Shown: positions 43,281-52,782 of the stretch, piece after piece | Numbering within the stretch: the stretch's first letter is position 1 | How the letters are laid out: the number at the start of each line of letters is the position of its first letter | Assembly (NCBI RefSeq): GCF_013177695.1 | Contig: NZ_WOEY01000115.1 | Location: 89,391-153,390, forward strand | Length of the DNA: 64,000 nucleotides | DNA from: Paraburkholderia solitsugae | GTDB taxonomy: Bacteria; Pseudomonadota; Gammaproteobacteria; Burkholderiales; Burkholderiaceae | Direction: 5' to 3' | Notes under the pieces: generated by a model | Seen by the model: the letters and a program-made list of their open reading frames with translations, nothing else | What the model was told of the DNA's origin: nothing | Databases searched by the model: none | Made by a program: the position numbers and the translations under genes

Positions 43281-44654
43281 TTATTGAACGTCGTCTTCGC
43301 GCATACGGCTGCGGAAGGAGTCGCGTGAACGCAGTGCGTCGCTGCTGGCTGCCGCCTGGCTGGCAGGCGTTGAGACCGCGGCGGGTGCGGAAGGAGCGGC
43401 AGACGGCGCGGCTGCGCTGCTCGCGGCTTGCGGCACGGCAGCAGCTGACGCAACGGCAGCACCGGAAGCGGTCGCAGCGGCGTCGGCAACACGCTGGCGA
43501 GTCTGCTCGACCAGCTTGTCGAGCGGCAAATACAGCACGTTGTTGCCGCTCTTGCTGTCCACAAACACCTTGGTCGTATTCGAATAGATCTGCTGCATGG
43601 TTTCCAGGTACATGCGCTCGCGAATCACAGCGGGCGCTTTCGAGTACTGCGCGTAGACCTGCTTGAAGCGCTCAGCGTCGCCTTGCGCCTGGGCCACGGT
43701 CTTGTCGCTATACGTTTTCGCTTCGTCGACCTGGCGCGCGACGTCGGCTTGCGCGCGCGGCAGCAACTCGGCGGCATAAGCCTGCGCGTCGCGCTTGGCG
43801 CGCTCGTTGTCCTGACGCACTTTGGCGGCGTCGTCGAAAGCGGTTTGCACCTGGTCGGGCACCTGCACGCCCTGAATCGTTACACCGGTCACGGCGAGGC
43901 CGGACTGGTCTCCATCCAGGGATTGCTGAATCGACGCCATCAGTTGCTGGCGAATTGCTTCGCGATCCTGATAGAGGATGTCGTTGGTACTGCGCGCACC
44001 GACGATGCTGCGCACCGCCGCCTGCGCGGCCTGCATCACGCTCTGATCGGGATCGACGCTGCGGAAGAGATAATCCGTCGGCTTGCTCACCTGGTACTGC
44101 ACGGCAAAGCGCACGTCGACGATATCGGCGTCGTGCGTGAGCATCGACGCGTCCTTCACGTTGGCGAGACGCACCACGTTGTTACGGCCGATCTCCACCT
44201 GGCGGATCTGGCCGACATTGACGAGTTCATGCGCTTCGAACGGATACGGCAGGCGCCAATGCACACCCTGCGCGGCGGTATAGCGATACTTGCCGAACTG
44301 CATCACGACGCCGGCCTGGCCATCCTGCACGACGAACACGCCGCTGCCGAGATAGATCGCGATCAGCACGCCGATCACGATGCCCACGCCAATGCGTGCG
44401 CCGCGACCGTTGTCCGGACGGCCACCACCCGCACCGCCGCCCTTGCGGCCGAACACCCGGCTCAAACGGCGGTTGAAATCGCGCCACATCTCGTCGAGAT
44501 CGGGCGGACCTTCACCGTCCTTGGCCGGCGGACGCTTGGGTTCGTTGGGGCGTTGGCGGTCGCCATTGCCGTCGCCCCGGCCCCAGCGCGGATCGTTCAG
44601 TGAAAACATGGCGCGCATGCGCAGCCAGATACTCCGCTCGTTGTAATCGTTCAC
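43281..44654 (-). CDS. hflK: FtsH modulator HflK
   Basis: Partner of HflC in the SPFH cage that modulates FtsH. Length 457 residues: a Gly/Arg/Pro-rich cytoplasmic N-terminus (LNDPRWGRGDGNGD), a membrane helix at about 87-107, then the SPFH domain (GQAGVVMQFGKYRYTAAQGV) and a long coiled helix. The C-terminal 60 residues are Ala-rich low complexity. The listed start is a GTG at 44654; ATG codons at 44618 and 44609 are alternatives and the RBS does not decide. hflX lies 49 bp upstream. Confidence 0.94.
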   Translation of the reverse strand: MNDYNERSIWLRMRAMFSLNDPRWGRGDGNGDRQRPNEPKRPPAKDGEGPPDLDEMWRDFNRRLSRVFGRKGGGAGGGRPDNGRGARIGVGIVIGVLIAIYLGSGVFVVQDGQAGVVMQFGKYRYTAAQGVHWRLPYPFEAHELVNVGQIRQVEIGRNNVVRLANVKDASMLTHDADIVDVRFAVQYQVSKPTDYLFRSVDPDQSVMQAAQAAVRSIVGARSTNDILYQDREAIRQQLMASIQQSLDGDQSGLAVTGVTIQGVQVPDQVQTAFDDAAKVRQDNERAKRDAQAYAAELLPRAQADVARQVDEAKTYSDKTVAQAQGDAERFKQVYAQYSKAPAVIRERMYLETMQQIYSNTTKVFVDSKSGNNVLYLPLDKLVEQTRQRVADAAATASGAAVASAAAVPQAASSAAAPSAAPSAPAAVSTPASQAAASSDALRSRDSFRSRMREDDVQ

Positions 44655-44703
44655 CTGTGTTCGTTCACCAGAGTAGACAGCGGGTCAGTGCAATTGGAGC
44701 GGG

Positions 44704-45918
44704 TCAGTGCCCGAGTTCTGAGACCTTCCGGTCCTCGCGTGGTGCTGCCGACCGGTCTTCTTCCGACAGATCGACCAACGTATCGGAGAGAGGTTCGGCA
44801 GTAGCGATTTCAGCGATGGCAGCGCGCAATGTGTCCAGCCCTTGCCCCGTGCGCGCGCTCAAAAAGACGCGCGAAATATTACCATACTCATCCCGCTCGA
44901 CCGCGTCGCCACGGGCCGCCAACTCCAGCACGGCGTCGATCTTGTTGAACACCAGCACCTGACGGATCGTATCCGCACCGATTGCGTGCAACACCTCATT
45001 CACCTGATCGATCTGATCGAGGCGCACGGCGCTCGACGCGTCGACCACGTGCAGCAGCAGGTCGGCGTGGATGGTTTCCTCGAGCGTGGCGCGGAAAGCC
45101 GCCACCAGTTGGTGAGGCAATTCGCGGATGAAGCCGACCGTGTCGGATACCACCACCTGGCCGGCTTCGTCGCCGAGATAGACGCGGCGGGACGTGGTAT
45201 CCAGCGTGGCGAACAACTGGTCGGCGGCGTACGCCTGGGCCTTCGTCAACGCATTGAAAAGTGTGGATTTGCCCGCATTCGTGTAGCCGACCAGCGATAC
45301 GGACATGGTCTGGTTACGGCTGCGCGCGCGGCGCTGCGTGCCGTGCTGACGGCGCAGCTTTTCGAGGCGGGTTTTGAGCGCCTTGATCCGCTCGCCGATC
45401 AAACGGCGGTCGGTTTCGAGCTGCGTTTCACCAGGGCCGCGCAAACCGATACCGCCTTTCTGGCGTTCAAGGTGGGTCCATGCGCGGATTAGCCGCGTCG
45501 ATAGATACTGCAACTGCGCGAGCTCCACCTGCAGCTTGCCTTCATGGCTGCGGGCGCGTTGCGCAAAAATATCGAGGATCAGGCTGGTGCGATCAATCAC
45601 GCGGCGGTTAAGCGCCTGCTCCAGATTGCGCTGCTGCGCAGGGGCCAGAGCGTGATTGAAAATGACGAGTTCGATGTCGTTCGCCTCACACGCAAGACGC
45701 AATTCTTCGGCCTTGCCGCTGCCGACAAACATCTTGGCATCGGGACTGGACCGGCGCCCCGTGAGGGTGACTAAGGGATTCGCGCCCGCGCTTTGCGCGA
45801 GCAGGCTGAGTTCTTCGAGACTGGCTTCGAAATCGAGTTTACCGAAGTCGATGCCGACAAGCGCTGCATTGATCAAATTGGAGGGTATCAAAATGAGGCG
45901 GCCGGGAGTAATCGCCAA
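44704..45918 (-). CDS. hflX: GTPase HflX
   Basis: A ribosome-associated GTPase that splits stalled 70S ribosomes. N-terminal HflX domain (GRRSSPDAKMFVGSGKAEEL, IFNHALAPAQQRNLEQAL), a coiled linker (RTSLILDIFAQRARSHEGKL, GIGLRGPGETQLETDRR), then the G domain with GYTNAGKST, DTVGFIRELPHQLVAAFRAT and FNKID. The longest frame begins with TTG at 45918; another TTG at 45870 (INAALVGIDFGK) is closer to the usual family start. Neither has a clear RBS, and it starts 30 bp after hfq, so coupling to hfq translation is possible. Confidence 0.95.
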   Translation of the reverse strand: MAITPGRLILIPSNLINAALVGIDFGKLDFEASLEELSLLAQSAGANPLVTLTGRRSSPDAKMFVGSGKAEELRLACEANDIELVIFNHALAPAQQRNLEQALNRRVIDRTSLILDIFAQRARSHEGKLQVELAQLQYLSTRLIRAWTHLERQKGGIGLRGPGETQLETDRRLIGERIKALKTRLEKLRRQHGTQRRARSRNQTMSVSLVGYTNAGKSTLFNALTKAQAYAADQLFATLDTTSRRVYLGDEAGQVVVSDTVGFIRELPHQLVAAFRATLEETIHADLLLHVVDASSAVRLDQIDQVNEVLHAIGADTIRQVLVFNKIDAVLELAARGDAVERDEYGNISRVFLSARTGQGLDTLRAAIAEIATAEPLSDTLVDLSEEDRSAAPREDRKVSELGH

Positions 45919-45948
45919 CGGGCGACGCTACGCCGGCCGCGACGGGGG

Positions 45949-46185
45949 TTAGGACTGTTCGGAATCCGGGTGGAAATTCACCGGACGGGCAGGCACGACA
46001 GTCGAAATTGCGTGCTTGTAGACCATCTGGGTGACCGTATTCCTGAGCAACACGACGTACTGGTCGAACGATTCGATGTTCCCTTGAAGCTTGATGCCGT
46101 TGACCAAGTAGATCGACACCGGCACGTGCTCTTTACGCAGTGCGTTCAAAAACGGGTCTTGTAACAATTGCCCTTTGTTGCTCAT
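45949..46185 (-). CDS. hfq: RNA chaperone Hfq
   Basis: The Sm-like hexamer that promotes sRNA-mRNA pairing. From the ATG at 46185, with GGAG upstream, it has 78 residues, the usual betaproteobacterial length. Sm1 reads VPVSIYLVNGIKLQGNIESF and Sm2 VYKHAIST; QLLQDPFLN gives the proximal-face Gln and Phe. Upstream in-frame codons to 46251 do not match. It heads hfq-hflX-hflK-hflC, as in many proteobacteria. TATAGT near 46259-46264 may be a -10 element. Confidence 0.98.
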   Translation of the reverse strand: MSNKGQLLQDPFLNALRKEHVPVSIYLVNGIKLQGNIESFDQYVVLLRNTVTQMVYKHAISTVVPARPVNFHPDSEQS

Positions 46186-46338
46186 AGCAAACTCCGTATT
46201 TTTTTGCAGGTTGACTGAATTGACGACGAAGAAAAAGAGATCCGCCGTCAACCGCTACACTATAGCCGATTTTCATTTTTGCGCGAGAGGCCGGGCCCTG
46301 CGGCCAAACCCAACACACACGCGGGTTTCAGCCTGGGT

Positions 46339-47676
46339 TTAGCCTTTGTCCGCGTAAGGGTTCGTTGATGATCTGAACTCTATGCGCAATGGAGTCCCGA
46401 TCAGCTTGAAAGTTTCCCGGAAGCGGTTTTCGAGGTAGCGTTTGTACGTTTCAGTGATCGCATCGAGCGCGTTACCGTGAATCACGATGATCGGCGGATT
46501 CTGTCCGCCCTGGTGCGCGTAACGCAGTTTCGGGCGCACCGGACCGCGCCGGCGCGGTTGCTGGAATTCCACGGCCTCGATCAGCGCGCGCGTCAACTTC
46601 GGCGTCGGCAGCTTGGCCATCGCGGCGGCGTAAGCGTCGTCGACCGAGCGCATCAGCGGGCCAATACCGGTTTTTTCCGCGGCGGAAATGAAGTGGAATT
46701 TGGCGAAGTCGAGAAATTTTAGTTTGCGCTCGATGTCCGCCTTGGTGCGCTCGCGCACATGCGAATCGAGCCCGTCCCACTTGTTCACGCCGACGACCAG
46801 CGCGCGGCCCTGCTCCACCACGAAACCGGCAATGTGCGCGTCCTGTTCGGAAATATCCTGTTGTGCGTCAAGCAGCAGGATCACGACGTTCGCGTCCGAG
46901 ATCGATTGCAGCGTCTTCACCACCGAGAACTTCTCGATCGCTTCGAACACCTTGCCGCGGCGGCGCAAACCGGCCGTGTCGATCAGCGTGTAGGGCTTGC
47001 CCTGACGCTCGAAGTCGACGTAGATCGAATCGCGCGTGGTGCCCGGCATGTCGAACGCGATCACGCGCTCTTCGCCTACCAGCGCGTTGATCAAGGTCGA
47101 CTTGCCGACGTTCGGCCGGCCGACGATCGCGATCTTCACGCCGTGCGCCTGTTTTTCCTCGTCGCTCTCTTCCGGCTGTCCGGCGTACGCGACACCCAGC
47201 GCGTCATTGATCATTTCGGTGACGCCGTCGCCGTGTGCCGACGAAATCGCGCGCGGGTCGCCGAGACCGAGTTCGTAGAAGTCGGCGGCCACCGTGCTGT
47301 ACTTCATCCCCTCCGCCTTGTTGACGACGAGGAAGATCGGCCGGCCGGTCTTGCGCAGGTAGTCGGCAATCGTCTTGTCCTGCGGCGCGAGACCGTTGCG
47401 GCCGTCGACGATGAACACGACGACGTCCGATTCCTCGACCGCCTGGCGGGTTTGACGCGCCATCTCGTGCAGGATGCCGTCTTTCGCGACCGGCTCGAAG
47501 CCGCCGGTATCGACGACCAGATACGGCCGGTCGCCGGCGCGCCCCTCGCCGTAATGGCGATCGCGGGTGAGACCGGGCAGGTCGGCAACCAGCGCATCAC
47601 GCGTACGCGTGAGACGGTTGAATAGCGTGGATTTCCCCACATTGGGGCGCCCAACCAGGGCAATAACGGGTTTCAT
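46339..47676 (-). CDS. der: Ribosome assembly GTPase Der (EngA)
   Basis: A double-GTPase needed for 50S subunit maturation. The 445 residues contain two G domains: the first with GRPNVGKST at 9-17 and VNKAEG, the second with GRPNVGKSTLINALVGEER and DTAGLRRRGKVFEAIEKFSV, then a KH-like C-terminal domain (GRETF-type end, LRIEFRSSTNPYADKG). It follows bamB, with 425 bp between them, and precedes hfq. A hairpin-forming sequence (AAACCCA/TGGGTTT, about 46303-46337) lies just after its stop. Confidence 0.97.
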   Translation of the reverse strand: MKPVIALVGRPNVGKSTLFNRLTRTRDALVADLPGLTRDRHYGEGRAGDRPYLVVDTGGFEPVAKDGILHEMARQTRQAVEESDVVVFIVDGRNGLAPQDKTIADYLRKTGRPIFLVVNKAEGMKYSTVAADFYELGLGDPRAISSAHGDGVTEMINDALGVAYAGQPEESDEEKQAHGVKIAIVGRPNVGKSTLINALVGEERVIAFDMPGTTRDSIYVDFERQGKPYTLIDTAGLRRRGKVFEAIEKFSVVKTLQSISDANVVILLLDAQQDISEQDAHIAGFVVEQGRALVVGVNKWDGLDSHVRERTKADIERKLKFLDFAKFHFISAAEKTGIGPLMRSVDDAYAAAMAKLPTPKLTRALIEAVEFQQPRRRGPVRPKLRYAHQGGQNPPIIVIHGNALDAITETYKRYLENRFRETFKLIGTPLRIEFRSSTNPYADKG

Positions 47677-48031
47677 CAGATGTTGTTCACGGTGAAACGC
47701 GGGATCGAAATCGACCGCCCGCGTAGCGACGCCATGCGGCCGCTACACGGCAGCGTTTGACGAAAATTATCACGAATTCGGCCAGCCCCGGATGTGCTGT
47801 CAATATGCGCACCCGGGCGGACGGGGGGTTTGGCTGTATGGGGCGGCGCCAGTGGGCCGCCAGGTTCAGTCTGTCTTGCTCAACGGCTCGCACGCCAGTT
47901 CGATACGATTCTCTACGATGCCGTTGAAGGTGGCGCCGCAAGCAGCCACCGTTGGCCACATGGGCCGTTTCTGATCCGACTTGCCGGACCAGCCAGTCCG
48001 GCGGAATATTTCTAGTAACTCTACTGCACAG
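47677..48031. other. Gene-free region between bamB and der
   Basis: Apart from the bamB terminator at its right end, I see no gene in this stretch. A TTGACA on the minus strand near 47764-47800 and a TGATAAT closer to der could belong to a der promoter, but the spacing is not standard. Several GC palindromes occur around 47840-47870. Confidence 0.4.
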
Positions 48032-48069
48032 CAAAAACGCGTGCGGCCGGCGAAGCCGGCCTGCACGCT
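48032..48069 (-). terminator. Rho-independent terminator of bamB
   Basis: GCGTGCGGCCGGC (48039-48051) pairs with GCCGGCCTGCACGC (48055-48068), loop GAA, with one bulge. On the minus strand it is followed by TTTTT. It lies 33 bp after the bamB stop. Confidence 0.85.
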
Positions 48070-48101
48070 TGACGAAGCCTGACTACCAACGGCCTGCGCG
48101 A

Positions 48102-49247
48102 TTAGCGCGGGCGGTAGCCGTACAGGTCGCCGTCGCGCGTCTGCACGACCAACGTGTCGCCGGCCAGCACCGGCGCCGCGGTAATCGGGCTGCCGTCAGT
48201 CTTCACACGGGCCACGAGCGTGCCGTCGTCGCGCGACAGGAAGTGCACGTAACCCTGATAGTCGCCCAGCACGGCGGCGTGACCCAGGATGAACGGAACG
48301 CTGAGGTCGCGGTTCTTCAGCTTGTCGTTCTTCCACAGCGGCGCGCCGCTGCTGACGTCGAACGCCGACACGACCGACCAGTCGTCGGCTGCCACCACGG
48401 CGCGATCATCCTGCGCGAGGCCGCTCGTGCTCGAGAACGCCTTTTCCCACAACGCACGACCCGAGTTTGCATCGAAGCAGCCAATCTGGCCCTGGAACGT
48501 CACCGCGCAGGTTTCCGAACCGAGCAGCGTGGGCGGGCCCGTCACGTCGTTGATGCGCTCCACTTCCGTCACGCCCTTCGGATACGACACCGGCGTCTGC
48601 CAATAGTTGTCGCCGGTCTGCAGGTTGATCGCGGCGAACGCGCCACCCGGGAAGCCCGCCAGCACGGCCGCGTCACCCGCGAACGTCATGCCCGACGATA
48701 CGCGCAGATTGAGCGGCACCGCGCGGTTGCGATAGTTCCACTTCTGCTCGCCGGTTTGCGCATTGAACGCGACGATCTGACCGTCGACCGTGCGCACCAC
48801 CACGAGGCCGTTGCCGACCAGCGGCGGCGAGATGATTTCGCCAGGCGCCTTGGCGGTCCACAATTGCTTGCCGTCCGCGCCGAGCACGTAGACGTCGCCC
48901 TTCAGGCCGCCGACCGCCGTGAGTGTGCCGTCGCTGCCGACACCTGCCGAGAGGTCGTCATGCAGCTTGACGCGCCAGATGTCCTGACCAGTTTGCGCGT
49001 CGATCTTCGCAACCGAGCCGTTCGCGCCGGCCGCGTACACCGCGTTGCCGACCGCGACCGGCGAGAACAGGTAACGGCCCGCCTTGCCCACGCTGGCCTT
49101 CCACGCCTGCTGCACGTCGAGCACGGGTTTGAACTCGGTGAGCGGCGTCGGCACGCGGCGCTCGTCTTTCGCGGATGAGCAAGCCGCCATGGTGAGGACG
49201 GTCATCGCACAGGCAACGGGCACAGCGTAACGTTTCAGCAGATTCAT
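48102..49247 (-). CDS. bamB: Outer membrane assembly lipoprotein BamB
   Basis: A lipoprotein of the BAM complex that inserts beta-barrel proteins into the outer membrane. From the ATG at 49247 it has 381 residues; the lipobox MAAC gives Cys23. It forms an eight-bladed PQQ-like beta propeller; blade motifs such as GSVAKIDAQTGQDIW, QIVAFNAQTGEQKW and AINLQTGDNYW recur. An alternative ATG at 49262 adds five residues. It follows the yfgM-like gene and precedes der; bamC is also in this window. Confidence 0.95.
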   Translation of the reverse strand: MNLLKRYAVPVACAMTVLTMAACSSAKDERRVPTPLTEFKPVLDVQQAWKASVGKAGRYLFSPVAVGNAVYAAGANGSVAKIDAQTGQDIWRVKLHDDLSAGVGSDGTLTAVGGLKGDVYVLGADGKQLWTAKAPGEIISPPLVGNGLVVVRTVDGQIVAFNAQTGEQKWNYRNRAVPLNLRVSSGMTFAGDAAVLAGFPGGAFAAINLQTGDNYWQTPVSYPKGVTEVERINDVTGPPTLLGSETCAVTFQGQIGCFDANSGRALWEKAFSSTSGLAQDDRAVVAADDWSVVSAFDVSSGAPLWKNDKLKNRDLSVPFILGHAAVLGDYQGYVHFLSRDDGTLVARVKTDGSPITAAPVLAGDTLVVQTRDGDLYGYRPR

Positions 49248-49322
49248 CGGTGGACGAAGCATTCAGGAAATTAATTAAAGGAGACCGGTTGGTCGTGTCA
49301 TGCGGCGCGCTGCATGCGGCGA

Positions 49323-49952
49323 TTAGCCGCCCAGCGCGTCCAGCTTGAACTGAATCAACTGGCGAGCCGAGCTATCGTTTTGCGACAGCGAGTCGAGCGC
49401 AAGCTTGTAGGCCGCGCGCGCATCGTCACGCTTGCCTTGTGCCGCGAGCAGGTCACCGCGGCCGTTCGCCACAACGCCCTTGAACGCATCGGACTGCGGT
49501 TCGGCGAGCAGTGCCAGACCCTGGTCGTAAGCCTTGTCGTCGAGCAGCAGCGAAGCCAGACGCAGCTTGGCGATCTGCTTGAACTCGTCGTCTTTGGCGT
49601 GATCGATGGTCCATTGCAACTGGGCCTTCGCGGCGACTTCGTCACCCGCGGCGTACAGCGTCTTGGCGGCGCCCAGCGCGGTCATCTGCGCATACGCGGT
49701 GCTACTGAACTTGTCTTCCATGTCGCTGGCGACGCGCGTGATCTTCGCCTTGTCGCCCGATGCCACAGCTTGCTGCACCTGGTCATACAGCACCGCGGCT
49801 TCCGCGGCCTGGCGCCGTTGCCAGAAATTCCAGCCGTTCCAGCCCGCTGCGGCGACCAACGCCACCAGCACGATCCACGTGGTTGCATTACCCCACTGCG
49901 TCCACCATGCTTTCAGACTTTCAATCGATTCTTGTTCGTCGTGGTAACTCAT
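49323..49952 (-). CDS. YfgM-like periplasmic TPR protein (inner-membrane anchored)
   Basis: A 209-residue single-pass membrane protein with a periplasmic TPR-like region; E. coli YfgM interacts with the Sec translocon and PpiD. The N-terminus SYHDEQESIESLKAWWTQWG is typical, followed by the membrane helix (NATTWIVLVALVAAAGWNGW, about 22-43) and four helical repeats. GAGGAAA lies about 10 bp before the ATG. It sits between hisS and bamB, the usual place for this family. Confidence 0.93.
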   Translation of the reverse strand: MSYHDEQESIESLKAWWTQWGNATTWIVLVALVAAAGWNGWNFWQRRQAAEAAVLYDQVQQAVASGDKAKITRVASDMEDKFSSTAYAQMTALGAAKTLYAAGDEVAAKAQLQWTIDHAKDDEFKQIAKLRLASLLLDDKAYDQGLALLAEPQSDAFKGVVANGRGDLLAAQGKRDDARAAYKLALDSLSQNDSSARQLIQFKLDALGG

Positions 49953-50018
49953 CGCCCGGCGATTTCCTCTTTCTTGATACGTGTGCGTGTCGAGCCAAGG
50001 GGCTCGACGACATCGCGA

Positions 50019-51359
50019 TCAGTCGTCGCCGTCTTCGGCGGTTGCAACCATCGCATTGATTAGAAATTCGGTCAAGTCTTCGGCGGGCACGTTATGTTGC
50101 TCGCTCTTACCGCCGTTAGCGCCTGTATCGCGCAGTGGCTTGACGCCGACCGTACCGTTGGCGATCTCGTCTTCGCCGAGAATCACCGCGAATGCCGCGC
50201 CGCTGGCGTCAGCACGCTTCATCTGCGACTTGAAGCTCGCCGTCTGACCGTCCGCGCTGCAATGCAGGATCACGTCGAGCCCCGTATCGCGCAAGCGCTC
50301 GGCGATGATAAAGGCCTGTTCGCGTGCCGCGTCGCCCTGATGGACCACGTACACGTCGCAACCTTCGTCTTCCGGTACGAGTTGCTCTTCTTTCAGCAAC
50401 TCGAGGATACGTTCGACACCCATTGCCCAACCGCACGCGCCCGTCGGCTTACCGCCAAGCTGTTCGATCAGCGGATCGTAACGGCCGCCGGCCGCGACTG
50501 TGCCTTGCGCGCCAAGCTTGTCGGTCACCCATTCGAACACGGTCAGATTGTAATAATCGAGACCGCGCACGAGACGCGGATTGATCGTGAACGGGATGTT
50601 GTTCGCCTTCAGAATGCGCTGCAGGCCTTCGAAGTGCGCGCGCGATTCTTCGCCGAGAAAATCGATCAGCTTCGGCGCGTTCTGCGCGACTTCCTGCATC
50701 GCCGGATTCTTCGTGTCGAGCACGCGCAGCGGATTCGTGTACAGACGGCGCTTCGCCTCTTCGTCGAGCACGTCCATGTGCTTTTCGAGGTACGCGATCA
50801 ACTCGACGCGATGGGCCGCGCGCTCTTCCGCGAGACCCAGCGAATTGAGTTCGAGCTTGATGCCGATAAGCCCAAGGTCGTCCCACAAACGCTGGCACAT
50901 CATGATGATTTCAGCGTCGGCATCCGGGCCGGCGAAGCCCAAGGCTTCCACGCCGACCTGATGGAACTGCCGGTAGCGGCCGCGCTGCGGACGCTCGTGA
51001 CGGAACATCGGGCCGATGTACCACAGGCGCTTCGGACCATCGTACAGCATGTTGTGCTCAATCACGGAGCGCACGACAGCCGCCGTGTTTTCCGGGCGCA
51101 TCGTCAGATTTTCGCCGTTCAACGCGTCGGTGAAGCTGTACATCTCTTTCTCGACGATGTCGGTCACCTCACCGATACCGCGCTTGAACAACTGCGTATG
51201 CTCGATGATCGGCGTACGAATATTCTGGTATCCGTACGAACGCAGCATCGACTTGACGGTCGCCTCGAAAAATTCCCACAGCCCGGCTTCCTGCGGAAGG
51301 ATGTCGTTCATGCCCTTCACGCCGGACAACTTTTCGAGCTTTTTCTTCTGTTCAGTCAT
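50019..51359 (-). CDS. hisS: Histidyl-tRNA synthetase
   Basis: Charges tRNA-His. A class II synthetase of 446 residues: KLSGVKGMNDILPQEAGLWE start, motif 2 region FRHERPQRGRYRQFHQVGVE, HisA-type motifs LVRGLDYYNLTVFEW, motif 3 AMGVERILELL, and a C-terminal anticodon-binding domain from about residue 340. The ATG is preceded by GAAGAC. It is directly downstream of ispG (20 bp gap). The paralogue hisZ lies further down the same gene series. Confidence 0.97.
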   Translation of the reverse strand: MTEQKKKLEKLSGVKGMNDILPQEAGLWEFFEATVKSMLRSYGYQNIRTPIIEHTQLFKRGIGEVTDIVEKEMYSFTDALNGENLTMRPENTAAVVRSVIEHNMLYDGPKRLWYIGPMFRHERPQRGRYRQFHQVGVEALGFAGPDADAEIIMMCQRLWDDLGLIGIKLELNSLGLAEERAAHRVELIAYLEKHMDVLDEEAKRRLYTNPLRVLDTKNPAMQEVAQNAPKLIDFLGEESRAHFEGLQRILKANNIPFTINPRLVRGLDYYNLTVFEWVTDKLGAQGTVAAGGRYDPLIEQLGGKPTGACGWAMGVERILELLKEEQLVPEDEGCDVYVVHQGDAAREQAFIIAERLRDTGLDVILHCSADGQTASFKSQMKRADASGAAFAVILGEDEIANGTVGVKPLRDTGANGGKSEQHNVPAEDLTEFLINAMVATAEDGDD

Positions 51360-51379
51360 CTGTCTTCGATTGACGGTTT

Positions 51380-52684
51380 TTAGTTGAGTGCTTCGGCGCG
51401 GCCATAGCGGCGCTCGACGTAGTCACTCACGATTTGCTGGAATTCTTGCGCGATGTTGTCACCGCGCAGCGTCTTGACCTTCTCGCCGTCGACAAACACC
51501 GGCGCAGCCGGATTTTCGCCCGAGCCCGGCAAGCTGATGCCGATATTCGCCTGCTTCGATTCGCCCGGACCGTTGACGATGCAGCCCATGACCGCGACGT
51601 GCATCTTCTCGACGCCAGGATACTGATCGCGCCACACCGGCATCTGCGTACGCAGATAGGTCTGGATTTGCGACGCCAGTTCCTGGAACAGTGTGCTGGT
51701 CGTGCGGCCGCAACCCGGGCACGCGATCACCATCGGCGTGAACGAACGCAGGCCCATGGTCTGCAAAATTTCCTGGCCGACGATCACTTCGCCCGTTCGC
51801 GGGCCGCCCGGTTCCGGCGTCAGCGAGATACGGATCGTGTCGCCAATGCCTTGCTGCAGCAACACCGACAACGCAGCGGTCGACGCCACGATGCCCTTCG
51901 AACCCATGCCCGCTTCGGTCAAACCGAGATGCAGCGCGAATTCGCAACGGCGCGCGAGTTCACGATACACCGCGATCAGATCCTGCACGCCACTGACCTT
52001 GCACGACAGAATGATCTTGTTGCGCGGAAGGCCGATTTCGACTGCACGTTCCGCCGAGCCGATCGCCGACTGGATCAGCGCTTCGTACATCACGCTCTGC
52101 GCTTCCCACGGGGTGGAACGCGCGGCGTTTTCGTCCATCATCTTCGCGAGCAGGTCCTGGTCGAGGCTGCCCCAGTTGACGCCGATCCGCACCGGCTTGT
52201 CGTACTTCACGGCCGCTTCGATCATCTGCGCGAACTGCGTGTCGCGCTTCGCGCCGTGGCCGACATTGCCCGGATTGATCCGGTACTTCGACAGCGACTC
52301 CGCGCACGCGGGGTAATCGCGCAGCAGCAAATGGCCGTTGTAATGAAAATCGCCGACCAGCGGCACCGACACGCCCATGCGGTCGAGCTGCTCGCGAACG
52401 GCCGGCACGGCCGCCGCCGCTTCCGGCGTGTTGACCGTGATACGCACCAGTTCCGAACCGGCTTGCGCCAGTTCCTTGATCTGGATCGCCGTGCCGATCG
52501 CGTCCGCGGTGTCCGTGTTGGTCATCGACTGGACGCGCACGGGCGCGTCGCCACCGATGGTGACGAGCTGGCCGCCCCAACGGACATCGACCGCGTGCGA
52601 CTTGCGCCGCGCGGCGTGCCCGCCGAACACCGGCTCGTTTGAAACGATCTTGCTACTGGATTGGGATTGAGCTTCGGATTGCAT
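51380..52684 (-). CDS. ispG: 4-hydroxy-3-methylbut-2-enyl diphosphate synthase (IspG)
   Basis: Penultimate enzyme of the MEP isoprenoid pathway, converting MEcPP to HMBPP with a 4Fe-4S cluster. From the ATG at 52684 it has 434 residues. Motifs: VDVRWGGQLVTIGGDAPVRV, RITVNTPEAAAAVP, NPGNVG, and the cluster ligands in VIACPGCGRTTSTLFQ and AVMGCIVNGPGE. It carries the longer bacterial insert seen in many betaproteobacteria (about 100 residues longer than the shortest forms). rodZ is upstream, hisS downstream. Confidence 0.96.
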   Translation of the reverse strand: MQSEAQSQSSSKIVSNEPVFGGHAARRKSHAVDVRWGGQLVTIGGDAPVRVQSMTNTDTADAIGTAIQIKELAQAGSELVRITVNTPEAAAAVPAVREQLDRMGVSVPLVGDFHYNGHLLLRDYPACAESLSKYRINPGNVGHGAKRDTQFAQMIEAAVKYDKPVRIGVNWGSLDQDLLAKMMDENAARSTPWEAQSVMYEALIQSAIGSAERAVEIGLPRNKIILSCKVSGVQDLIAVYRELARRCEFALHLGLTEAGMGSKGIVASTAALSVLLQQGIGDTIRISLTPEPGGPRTGEVIVGQEILQTMGLRSFTPMVIACPGCGRTTSTLFQELASQIQTYLRTQMPVWRDQYPGVEKMHVAVMGCIVNGPGESKQANIGISLPGSGENPAAPVFVDGEKVKTLRGDNIAQEFQQIVSDYVERRYGRAEALN

Positions 52685-52782
52685 CGAAAAACCCATTTAC
52701 GCCGCAAGCGCCACACAAAAGACGTGGCGCCTGAATTGAAAAAGCGTCGCGACCCGGTTGGCCTCGACGCATACCGTATCTA

